Below are positions 44,349-55,089 of a stretch of DNA of 64,000 bases, one piece after another; position 1 is the stretch's first letter; every line of letters starts with the position of its first letter. Source of the stretch: Austropuccinia psidii (lineage: Eukaryota > Basidiomycota > Pucciniomycetes > Pucciniales > Sphaerophragmiaceae). Where the stretch lies: positions 1,088,001 through 1,152,000 of the forward strand of contig JALGQZ010000017.1 of assembly GCA_023105745.1 (NCBI GenBank), in the 5' to 3' direction. The notes beneath the pieces were generated by a model. That model saw only the letters and a program-made list of their open reading frames with translations. It made no database searches and was not told the DNA's origin. A program made the translations under genes and the position numbers.

Positions 44349-45729
44349 TTATTTTTCTAAGAATTTGGAGACTATCCCAGTGATGTCCTCCATTGGATAA
44401 GCCTCTATCGCCTCGCCAAGGAGGGAGTTTAGTTCCTCCCGGAATTCCCGGTGCATCTCATTTCGATGAGTTGCATCCACGAAAGGAATCATGTGGAGCA
44501 ACCAACGATGCTCCAACAAGATTCGGTTGATCGATTCGTGGACGATGGCTCGAGGAATCATTAGTATCGGGCGCAGGTCGGTGAATTCCTGGTGAGCGTC
44601 ATCGTAGGAATGAGAGGAGCTTGGCACCGGGGGGGAGGAGGCTGTTGGGTTCTCGGCGTCAATGGGAGGGATATCCGGGGAAGGAACCGGGGTAGGAGTG
44701 GTGGGAGGGGGAACAGGAGGGGAAGGTGGGGGAGTGGGTGAAGAAGAAGGTGGAGGGGGAGGGGGAGGGGGGGAACCGACTGGCGTATCGTCGATGATGA
44801 TAATGGAGCGGGGAGTTGCGGGACGAGCTGGAGATGGTCGAAGGAGGGGTGAGGAAAAGTTGAGTTGAGTTAAAAAGTTGAAATAGGGACTTACCAAAAG
44901 GTTCCTCCGTTGATTGCGTAGGAGCCACCTCAGGTTGAGGCTCACGAGTCGCAATGTCCTCAGGTGGTTCGGAGGATGGACTCGGGCCAGGAATAGGTGG
45001 CTCATCGTGCTGGGAGGCTTCTACAAAAGGAGGAAGAGTCAGTTAACTTGATGCGAAAGTGAAAATGAGAAAAGAGAAAGTTGGCTGCTTACCGCGGAAT
45101 AAGTCCTCAGACCATCGGGTGCCACTGGGGCCTGGAGTGGGTTGCCGCGGGGTTTGCTTGCGAGGCAAAGTGGGAACAGGAGAGTCTTGTCGGGGGGGAT
45201 TCGGGGGGTTTGGTTCTATGAGTAATGGAAAAAAGTGAGTATTATTGCGTGAAGATAAATGAGATAAGGAGGAGAAAGAAAACTTACTTTGGCGTTTGAA
45301 TCCCATCGGTGACAAGACATGGTGATGATCAGCCCAAGCTCGAATGTCCTCTTTCCATCGCCATCCTTCATCGGCCGGATAATCACTTCGCTCAGGTCGA
45401 GGAGTGAAGTGACCATCGGATGGTGGCCTAGGAGGGGGGGTGGACAAATCGATGCTTGAGGGGACTGGGCTAATCGTCCTGAATCGTTCCCGCTGGCCTG
45501 TTTGGGGTCCCGGGGTCCACTCACGCTCGGAAATCGTTTCATCATCATCGGCCACAAAGGAGTCCTGGCGAGGGCGTCTTGGGCGGGAACTCCTCTGGCC
45601 GCGGGGTCGGAAGGGGCGGACGACGAACGAACATTTCTTGTGTGCTTGTCGGCAAGCATCACAAGCGTCGGTCGTCGTCGAGGAACGAATGCAGGGGATA
45701 CCCCGCTTGGTGCATAACGTGCACGACAT
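44349..45729 (-). CDS. Cys6-cluster putative DNA-binding regulator of the giant transposon
   Basis: Four exons, 45729-45288, 45215-45093, 45020-44895 and 44827-44349, keep phase and give 389 residues. The N-terminus carries Cx2Cx6Cx9Cx2Cx6C (C3, C6, C13, C23, C26, C33), like the Zn2Cys6 clusters of fungal transcription factors, followed by an Arg-rich stretch (FRPRGQRSSRPRRPRQ). The middle is Pro/Ser-rich and low in complexity. The last 90 residues are conserved between copies and probably helical (REFREELNSLLGEAIEAYP). The sequence up to the ATG ends in a TAG acceptor, suggesting a 5'-UTR intron. Acting on the element's own palindromes or arrays is a hypothesis. The same architecture occurs in the antisense gene of Gypsy-B. 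Confidence 0.85.
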
Positions 45730-46312
45730 CTAAAAACAAAACAAAACAGGTTAGTAACTGAATAGAAAGTAAGCAATCAAGAAAGAAAAGGAGGACATAC
45801 GATGATTTATAATTTTAAAACGGAATTCAAATTAAAAAGACTCTAGTAGGAGGTTTTTAAAAGTCTAGAAGAGAGTCGTGAAGAAAGAAAATGATTAATA
45901 TCGGACCATAATGTTGACAAAAGTTCAATTGGAGAAAACGTACAAAGTAGATAGAAGTGGGGTTCTGAAATTATCAGCAGGAAAAACAAAAAGCGAGCAG
46001 GAAGGGGAGTGGGGTTAGTCGAGTGCGAAAGAAAAGACTGGAAAGGCAGGAAGACGAGGGGGAATACGCACAAGAAGGACAAACGCGGGTGAGGTTGAAC
46101 GAAGTGGAGCGGGTGAGAGAGAAAGTGAAGTGCGTGTCGTGTGAAGATGGTCTTTTATACCAAGGTGAAGCTGAGACGATCTCAGCAGTTTCAGCACCCG
46201 CAAAAGTCTCAGCTTCAAGGCGTGTGGGCAAAATTGAAGCTGAGTCTCAGCGAATGCTGCAACTGAGAAGTGAAATGCTCGCGTGAGGCAGAAGAACAAT
46301 GGGGGTCTGGAT

Positions 46313-47020
46313 GAGTATTGCAATTTATTGAATTGTCAAGCTGAGTCAAATCCCCTTTGTTTCCTTAAATAGCCACCCAATCACCCAGGAGGGTGGTCGT
46401 GAGGCCCTTATTGATTGTGCATTGTGGGTGCAATGCACAAGTGACCGCGGCAAGATCACCGGCCTTATGGCCTGGTGATAGCCTTTGAACAAAGGGGGGG
46501 GCTGTAAGACAAGTGAATACAGCGTGAGCTTGCCTCGACCCATTGCTCAGGTTTGCTTTCGGGTCATAATTGAAATGCTCAGTGGCTGAACATACTAATT
46601 GCACAGTAATTGAACAATTGATATAACAATATGAAATGCACCGCTGAGTATTGCAATTTATTGAATTGTCAAGCTGAGTCAAATCCCCTTTGTTTCCTTA
46701 AATAGCCACCCGATCACCCAAGAGGGTGGTCGTGAGGCCCTTGTTGAATGTGCATTCAACGTGCAATGCACAAGTGACCCATGCAGAAATGCACCCGGTG
46801 CATTTGGTCACAAGTGACCACGGCAAGATCACCGGCCGTATGGCCTGGTGATAGTCTTTTAACAAAGGGGGGGGGCTGTAAGACAAGTGAATACAGCGTA
46901 ATCTTGGCTCAACCCATTGCTCAGGTTTGCTTTCGGGTCATAATTGAAATGCTCAGTGGCTGAACATCTTAATTGCACAGTTGTTGAACTATTGATATAA
47001 CAATATCAAATGCACAATGC
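46313..47020. repeat. Imperfect tandem duplication in the Cys6 promoter region
   Basis: Two copies (46313-46645 and 46646-47020) both begin GAGTATTGCAATTTATTG and share GTGATAGYCTTT and TGCTCAGGTTTGCTTTCGGG. The first lacks an internal piece of about 35-40 bp. The outer copy has a single unit at about 30930-31310. Confidence 0.88.
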
Positions 47021-48215
47021 TGAGCAATTGCTAGGTCATTTTTGTAAGCACACAATCTGAGCATTTGGCACAGCATCGGATGACATTTCAGCCAGGTGCA
47101 GCATTTCACACGCTTTGGTGAAGTGCTCCAAACTGAGCCTTCCAGTGAGCTATTGCAGAATTAGTTCATTCCATGGCTTTACTGAGCACTTTCACATGGT
47201 GCTTTTGACCATGACATGCTCAGCTTGCGTGTGCAAATCGGGTGAAACGCAATGCTGAGCATGTGGCACATGAGCTACGTAAATGCAAACGATCGGAAGG
47301 TGCATGCACATTTGCTGTATGCATGCAGGCTCAAGTAGTATTACACCTTCCTGATCTGTACAGTACAGTCGACACTGTAGTACGCAGTACACCTTTGTAA
47401 ATGTACTGCGGGGCAGAGCAAAAAGCTGTTCAACAATGTAACATGCAATCACGTCAAGCCATCGAGTCATATCTCTCACCTGCATCCCTTTGATGCACCT
47501 TGTTGGACAGCTCTGCCTAACTACGGCACAGATGCGCATGTAATGCAAGTTAATGTAAGTGGGTCATAATGGGATGACTTAATATTTGGGTCATACACAA
47601 AGAGTTGATTCACTCCGGTGCCATTGTTGGGGCAAACAATGACTGGCCCGCTTGTTCATTGTCGGGCAGCCACACGCTTTCATACGCACCCCCAATGGGT
47701 CATACGCAGGCAGCTTTCACACGCCTGGAAGACATTTTTCTGCCAGTCTTCCAGCTGCCTATTTTCTTGGTCGGGTTGTCAGCTTGACTGCAGACGCTCA
47801 CCCGCTTGCGCGTGGAAACCTGAGGCCAATCAGTGTGGATTTGCTTCAGCCTCATCCACAATAGAATAACAATCCCAGCCTATGATTGCTGAGGCTGGTC
47901 ATGTTTGCGTGGGTATCTCCCACCGAGGGTCATTTTCTTCACGTTCTCACACACCCCGCGCAAGTTGTGGCACCTGGCTTGCAGCCAAAAAATCCCTGGG
48001 GCGTGTGGCCTCTTTCCTCCGGAGTTTTGTACACGCCTGAGGCAAAGACCCTGATGCCAATCTCGGTAGATTAGTACTCGCCTCAAACGCCATAGGGGTG
48101 AATGTATATGTGGATCACAGCTCACGGATGGCGCCCCCTTTGATCATCCTACACATTCCCCCCTGAAAGCCCAGTATGCATCAGTCAGCAAAAAACTTCA
48201 CGCAAAACCAAAGTC

Positions 48216-48241
48216 ATGTTCGGTGGCACGCCACCGAACAT
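48216..48241. promoter_or_regulatory. Recurrent palindrome, site 4 (inner copy)
   Basis: ATGTTCGGTGGC-AC-GCCACCGAACAT, perfect arms, 507 bp upstream of the SNF2 ATG. It uses TTCG/CGAA where other sites use TACG/CGTA. Confidence 0.9.
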
Positions 48242-48355
48242 ATCTCACCCGCCTACACACAAGCATCCCCACAGTGAGATTGCCCTTTGAAACCGCCAAC
48301 ATTGCCCAGTAGGTCCCTGTGCGACAATTAACCTGAGGAAGATATATATGCATCC

Positions 48356-48381
48356 ATGTTCGCTGTCACACCAGCGAACAT
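48356..48381. promoter_or_regulatory. Recurrent palindrome, site 5 (inner copy)
   Basis: ATGTTCGCTG-TCACAC-CAGCGAACAT, 367 bp upstream of the SNF2 ATG. The outer 10 bp of each arm are perfectly paired. Confidence 0.85.
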
Positions 48382-48747
48382 GACTGCATGCCTCTGATAT
48401 GCCCTCCACAATAAGTTGCTACAACCCACCCAATTTCGGATGTGCTAATGTCAACCTTGTTCCACCAAAGTTTTCGTAAATCGCTGCAGATCCAGCAGTC
48501 ATAATGGTGCACCCACATTTTGGCCACCTTGCCTTGATATATGCCCCAAATCGGATATGAAAATTATGTGCCCAAGAGGCCCACCTCCATCAAGACCATG
48601 CACGTAACCACAGGCCATCCCCCTTTTGGCCTGTTGCTGCCACTCATATAAGCTCCTCACCTGCGCTTATTGCGCTTCATTCCTTTTAGCTAACCCTTCC
48701 CGATCATATAATTTGCAACTGTCCCCAAATAATTTAAAATAGCCATC

Positions 48748-51180
48748 ATGTCAACCCCTTCACAACCACTTTGCATTGGGATGATTAATATTCGTATTCA
48801 AATAAATAGTGATATAACCTTAAAGCCTGAGAATTCCCACTTAGGTTCTTGGATTATCCTATGGCACAATCAACACAACATATTCGTATATCTCCCCAAT
48901 CACCAGCATGCTATTGGCTCTCTCCCGGGAACCCTTTCCCAAACGTTGATACCATTCCTTGGGGCACCAAAAACGTTCATGCACTGTGGTCCTGGTGGGG
49001 CATGGATTGAAAATTGCCAATCCAATCCTACTCAAATATTATTCGTTGAGGGAGTATTTATGACTGATGCCAATGATCCCTCCTCATCTCAGAAACCCAA
49101 TCTAGCATTGATGTTCTTCACATGGTATCCAAACATTCTATTCATAATGGAAAGCTTTCGAACACAAGATTTCAAGCTTAAAATGCCCAAAGAATATGAC
49201 TGTACTACTCATTGTCAATGTCAACTCTTTACTCCGACATTTCCCGCTTCAAACTCGATGCCTGCTTCATATCCTGCTGTTTCATCATTGATTTCCAAGC
49301 AAAAACTGATACAATTACCCAGTGGATCAGACCTCCCCATGATAACCCCGCCCCATGCCATTATTCAAACCCCCCTCCTCCCTCATCAAAAGACCGGACT
49401 AGCTTTTCTCTGGGATCGAGAAATCCCCAATGGCCAATCAGCCCGTAACCTTTGGGCCACCTCACCCCCAGGATCCACTTTCAATGCCAGGCACATCATT
49501 ACAAACAAGGTCGTTAGCTCATTTGAATCCCTTTCGACCAATACCCCTCTTGGAGGACTTCTCGCGGATGATATGGGATTAGGTAAAACCATTCAGGCCA
49601 TTGCTCTAATTGGTACCTCCAAGGAGCGGATGATTGCAAACCCCCATCGCTCCACGCCCACCATGATCATCTGCCCCCCTCGCTTAATTACCAACTGGCA
49701 ATCAGAAATATCCAAGCATGCTCAGGCTGGAGCACTGCATGCCAAAATCTACCATGGTCCCACTCGTCACTCATTATCCCAAGCCGACATTTTAAAATAT
49801 GATATCATCATCACTTCTTACAATACTATCACCCAAGAATTTAAGCAAACCAATCCCTCTACATCATTCATTTTTCAAAACAATTGGCATAGTATAATCT
49901 TGGATGAAGCACAGTGAGTGGCTGAGCTTAAATGATTCAAATTACCTTTTATATCCAATAACCCTTTCCCCCTCTTATAGCTATATTCGCTCTCAATACA
50001 CTGCCACTCACCGTGTCATTAATAGCCTCCTTTCATCCCGTCGAATATGTATAACGGGCACACCTATTCACAACACCATTTATGACCTTTTGGGCATAAT
50101 ATCATTCATCACTCAACCCCAGAGCGCCGATCAAGATAACTGGTCACCATTCATCCTGAGTAGTCTTTCAAAAGGTTGCAATGATATTTTGCATTTGGCA
50201 TTGCGGCATTTAAGTTTGCGCCGCACCAAAACCACACATCTCGAATCCCTCCCCACTATTACCCATCATTATGAGCTGCTCCCACTCAACCCGACCATGC
50301 AGCAAGAATATTCCATATTATATGAAGAATTCCTATCATCCAAAAGCAAAGGACCAGGAGAATTTTTCAGAAATATTAATAAGCTGCAAATATGTTGTAA
50401 CCATCACATCATGCTTAACACAATTGCGGAGGCGGAGTTGGAAGACCCCGAGGGCAGGAGCACTCAGGATAACTCCCCAAGAATCACACGAACTATTGTG
50501 GATGTGGAAACATGCATGATGAGTAGTAAAATTGCACACCTCCTACAAAGCTTAATGAAGAACAAACAAACAAGGTGTGGTCCGACGAAATCGGTGGTTT
50601 ATACCCAATGGACCCAATTTCTAGATTTGTGCGTTAATTCTAATATGCATCCATTACCAATTGACTCCATCTGACTTTTTTACATTGTAGAATTGGTATT
50701 GCTCTTGCCCATCACTCTATCCTTTCAGCACGAATTGATGGAACAATTACACCACGAGCGCAGGACAAGGCGCTTGAGAATTTCTTCAATAATCCTGAAT
50801 GTGAAGTACTGATTGCATCCATTGCCGCGGCTGGAACTGGCCTCAATATAACTTGTGCTAATATAGTCTATTTAATGGTGAGGCGCCCCCCAAAATTCTC
50901 CCCTGATTTTCGGACCCTGACATCCACATTTCCAGGAGCCCAATTGGAACCCAGCCATTGAGGCTCAGGCTGTTGATCGTCTACATCGTATTGGCCAACA
51001 ACGACCTGTACAGGTCATCCACTATATCACTCCTCATTCAGTTGAGGTCAACATGCGGAAGGTACCTTTCAAGCTCATCTTTCACTTGATTGTATTACTA
51101 TTCTGAAATCCTTCCTTATGGGAATGCCATATTCCAATCACCAATAGGTCCAAGAAAAGAAAAAATCATTAACTGCGTGA
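48748..51180 (+). CDS. SNF2-family DNA-dependent ATPase carried by the giant transposon
   Basis: Five exons (48748-49913, 49981-50628, 50691-50877, 50936-51061, 51148-51180) keep phase throughout and encode 719 residues. Residues 1-200 are unrelated to the helicase core. The core starts with LLPHQKTGLAFLWDRE, Walker A in LADDMGLGKTIQA (about 272-284), and a DEAH box split by intron 1 (386-389). Motif III is ITGTP, followed by SNF2-type SLRRTKTTHLESLP. The C-terminal lobe has AAAGTGLNITCANIVYLM and motif VI DRLHRIGQQ (681-689). Such proteins move or remodel nucleosomes or act on damaged or stalled DNA. It is shorter than most chromatin remodellers and closer in layout to Rad5/Rad16-like members, but I see no RING insertion. 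It is convergent with gene F. Opening chromatin for transposition or Tet action is inference. Confidence 0.92.
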
Positions 51181-51487
51181 GCCTTACTGATATTATATAA
51201 TTTGTGATTGACAAAGTTGATAACTGCTGTTGAGTCTGGCACAGGTCCACAATTATGAACACCATGAGCTGGATCGAACTTCTTCAATATTTCCTCAATG
51301 AAAATGAGCAATAGAGTATTCTTGCTAAGGGAGACGGTGATACATTTCAATTCATATTGTCTATATTCTAACATATTTAGCAAGTTGTTGCATCCTTAAG
51401 AGATAATAATCAGATTTTATTACACCTGCACAAATAATTCACAAAATTTTAATTTGTCACAGTGCTATACCGTGACAAATTACTAAG

Positions 51488-54129
51488 TTATTGCAGAGCA
51501 TCACCATTAGGCCTAATAACTGGCATGTCAAGTATCTTGAGGGCGCTAGTCTGCATCTTACTACAGCCTTTGAGCCAATCTTGATCAAATACCTGAAATG
51601 ATAGGCCTTCCGGAATATCACCATCATCTGTCGATCGTAATTCTGGCAATCTATCAATAGTTTTTTTACCCTTTTTTTTAATCCGATTACAAAACTCTAT
51701 GTCTCTATCCATTTTCAATACCAAATCATTAAATAACTGGGAGCGCCAGCGTAATCCCACTTTGCGGTAAACTTGACGGCCATTTTCCAGTATTTCCTCA
51801 GTATCTGAACATACTCGAGGGTCATTGAATTGTGATGCTAGGATGGGAAATTTAGCCGTATCACACCATTCACGACGGCGCTCACAGGTCTGCACATAAT
51901 GAAGTAGATCATCATCAGTCTTTGCTCACAATGAAGAAGAGATACATTAACTAACTCTTTGACGAATCTTCGCGAGCTTTTGATTCTCCTTCTTTTTAAC
52001 CAAATACTCCGCATCCTTTTGAATAGACTTCCATTCTCTTTTCAAATAAGTGAAATATCGCTCCATTAAAGCCGCCACGACCCCATAGTTGTTGTGATCC
52101 TTGTTCCAACAGTAGTGATGATACTCAGTGCTGACAAGTGCGAGACGGAATGTACGGTAAAACACCATAGACATCAGCTCGTTAAACGGATGTTGCCATG
52201 AGCTCTCCCAGTCCCAAGTGAATCGCTTTAGTCCTAGCTTGTGGAGCTCATTTTCGCAGTAGCTTTGGAAACCCTGAGACTGAACCTGTGTTGATGGCTC
52301 ATTGAAAACATCCTCGGGGACATAACCGAGATGACCAGCCACTTGAATTGCAATTTCACGCTCTTCTGTGCTGGGTGGTGCTGGTAGTGAGGAAAAATCC
52401 TTATCCCTAACTTGATGCTAGGATGGGAAATTTAGCCGTATCACACCATTCACGACGGCGCTCACAGGTCTGCACATAATGAAGTAGATCATCATCAGTC
52501 TTTGCTCACAATGAAGAAGAGATACATTAACTAACTCTTTGACGAATCTTCGCGAGCTTTTGATTCTCCTTCTTTTTAACCAAATACTCCGCATCCTTTT
52601 GAATAGACTTCCATTCTCTTTTCAAATAAGTGAAATATCGCTCCATTAAAGCCGCCACGACCCCATAGTTGTTGTGATCCTTGTTCCAACAGTAGTGATG
52701 ATACTCAGTGCTGACAAGTGCGAGACGGAATGTACGGTAAAACACCATAGACATCAGCTCGTTAAACGGATGTTGCCATGAGCTCTCCCAGTCCCAAGTG
52801 AATCGCTTTAGTCCTAGCTTGTGGAGCTCATTTTCGCAGTAGCTTTGGAAACCCTGAGACTGAACCTGTGTTGATGGCTCATTGAAAACATCCTCGGGGA
52901 CATAACCGAGATGACCAGCCACTTGAATTGCAATTTCACGCTCTTCTGTGCTGGGTGGTGCTGGTAGTGAGGAAAAATCCTTATCCCTAACTTTGAGTAG
53001 GAACAGGCAATGTGCGTGTACTGCTGATCTCATTCCATGGACATTCTCTGGAAGTTCTGCCTTCAGCCATTTTTGTTGCTCCTTCTGGCTTGCACGTTTC
53101 GCCACATTGTGAGCTTTGCGGGCCTGGTTCCTTTGCTGTCTGACCTCGGATTGTTCAAGCATACTCTGGGCAAGGCCCAGCTGAGGATGGGTGAACTCAC
53201 TATTTGATTGAGTGCCTTGCTCATGCGCGGTGAAATTGTCCCTCGTTGGTTCATCATTTCTTTCACTTTGAGTCGGAGACATGTTCTCATCCTCATCATC
53301 CACCATTCTTTCTCTTGATGTACTGGCATGACCCGTTCTTGGTTTGGAGGCATATGGATGATGACGTCCAGTGACTTTCTCTTTATGGACCAGAGGTGAA
53401 GACGCATAAAGTTCATCACCTGCCATGCAAATCATCAGTTAACACATCAAAACATTAATGAAGACTGGTGATCCTCACGATCTTCAATTGGCTCCTGAGA
53501 TCGGACTGACTTGCCTTTAGGTGCCATATCTAACCCATGAAACAAACATATCAAATTGTGAAAAAGGTCATACTCCAAAATTCAAATGACTTACTTTGAT
53601 GAAGCGTCAATACTGGATTTCCCTCCGACAGACCGCTCCAAGTTACATTTTCCAATGGTCTTTTTCGTCGCCCCCCATCCACGGGCCTTTCATCACCCAC
53701 ATGAACCTGAGATCCTGATGGAATATTGAGGGTTGGCTGTTTACTTTGGCCAAAGGGATCCTGGGATGCGACTGGATTCCGACCGGGATTAAGGAGGAAC
53801 TCACGTGGAAATTTTGATTGGGGATTAGCGTGTGATGAGATTTGAGGTGTGCCTTCTGGCCCCTGAGACACATGAATTTGTGTATTAGTGGGATTCGGGG
53901 GAATTGGAGTGACGGAAATATTTGGGATCGACCAAGTGCTTGAAGTTGGAGCCTTTGGATTGCCCACATCAATGTTAAGACCTGATACATTCATTGAGGA
54001 TGCGATAGGGGTTGTGAGAGGAATGTTGGGACTCAATGGTGACTGTGTTTGAACATATTCTATGCTAGATTCACTATTTGAGTCATGAACAGAACCTGAA
54101 CGGGATTTATGTGACTTGAAAGATGACAT
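51488..54129 (-). CDS. Gene F of the giant transposon: conserved protein of unknown function
   Basis: Exons 54129-53595, 53529-53479, 53419-52536 and 51889-51488 keep phase and give 623 residues if the duplicated exon material at 52470-51956 is skipped. The N-terminus is Ser/Pro-rich and probably disordered (SSKSHKSRSGSVHDS type). The centre is basic with Arg/Gln runs (EVRQQRNQARKAHNVAKR). The C-terminal half is dense and conserved (LGLKRFTWDWESSWQHPFNE, FRLALVSTEYHHYCW, RRREWCDTAKFPILASQF). No catalytic motif is evident and I do not recognise a family. It is divergent from the transposase, with palindrome 6 between them, so co-regulation is plausible. The tandem duplication at 51833-52992 may disturb splicing. 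Confidence 0.75.
51833..52992. repeat. Perfect 580-bp tandem duplication inside gene F
   Basis: 51833-52412 and 52413-52992 look identical base for base. The unit covers the start of exon 4, the intron and the last part of exon 3. The outer copy has one unit only. Either a very recent duplication or an assembly artefact. Confidence 0.95.
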
Positions 54130-55089
54130 AAGGGCCGAAAAAGTACACTAATATTTTTAACTAGATAAAACACCTCAGTATTATGATAAAATAGAGTGAT
54201 ATGAGATGAAATCTTTTCAAATTTAGAATAGAGAAATTCTATGAATAGTTGGAACTAAGTGTTGTGTGGAAGTCGGATAAGACTCTTTTGAGGAGAATCC
54301 TCCCTGCCTCCTCTTGAGCTCCTCCGCTTTTGTCGGAAACCACCCTGCACAGCCTACCAGAATATAATGTGATATTTCCTTGATCTGAAAGGGGACCCAT
54401 CATCCATAAGTAATCATATTTGGTAACATTTCCGCCTCCCCATTGTCACATTTTGTGAATTATCCAAACTGCCAATATATGCATTGAAATTCCACAACAT
54501 TGTACATCTGTAAAGGGGTATATTCATGAAGGATTTACCCACAAAAGAGACATCACCTTTTCACGAAAGGCAAGACAATCCAAATCACATTCCAACTGAT
54601 TCAAAGCCCACCGCACTCAAACCAAATACCAAGACTTTAGCTGCACTCCACCCCCTTATGTAATAGAGTTATATAGTTATGTCTGTAATAAGGTTTAAAC
54701 CATGTACGATGGCGTGCCAGCGTACATGGGTTAAATGTTAATCCCCTCAATTCAATGGTAACACTTCACTAATGGAACCCCCTCAATGGTAAACCCCGCA
54801 CTATCACAATGTGTAAATAAACTAGAATATGTATGAGCATTGAGCAGCATGGCATTTTACCCAATTAAACGCCTAACCAATTCCGCCATCCAGATGAGAC
54901 ATGTTAAACTTTATCCACTGCAGCTCATGCTCCATTACAAATGGGATAAAATCCTCAGCTGGCTCAAATCATCTCCCCCTTCATAAATAATCACTGAATT
55001 TTATTTCCAATTAATAACACTCCTAAACACTTTCACATCAACCATAGATATTTATACACAAACCAACCGTACTCCCAATTCCTGCAACA
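54130..55089. promoter_or_regulatory. Divergent promoter region between gene F and transposase (inner)
   Basis: 960 bp without a gene; contains palindrome site 6. CAAT-like and TATAAA-like words are present on both sides but not distinctive. No operator other than the palindrome is obvious. Confidence 0.6.
54701..54728. promoter_or_regulatory. Recurrent palindrome, site 6 (inner copy)
   Basis: CATGTACGATGGC-GT-GCCAGCGTACATG, 362 bp upstream of the transposase ATG and 572 bp from the gene F ATG. Confidence 0.88.

Larger units (their letters stand above)
45730..48747. promoter_or_regulatory. Divergent regulatory region between Cys6 gene and SNF2 (inner)
   Basis: Three kb with no supportable gene. 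It holds many CTCAG/CTGAG cores at 46140-47290, a 333-bp imperfect tandem duplication (46313-47020), CACACGC-rich sequence at 47640-48050, and palindromes at 48216-48241 and 48356-48381 just upstream of SNF2. Short open frames at 47600-47870 are similar in both copies but not clearly coding. Confidence 0.6.

Noticed and set aside
47600..47870. Short open frames similar in both copies (also 30089-30349)
   Set aside because: Overall identity of the copies explains the similarity; frames shift between copies and no domain is visible.
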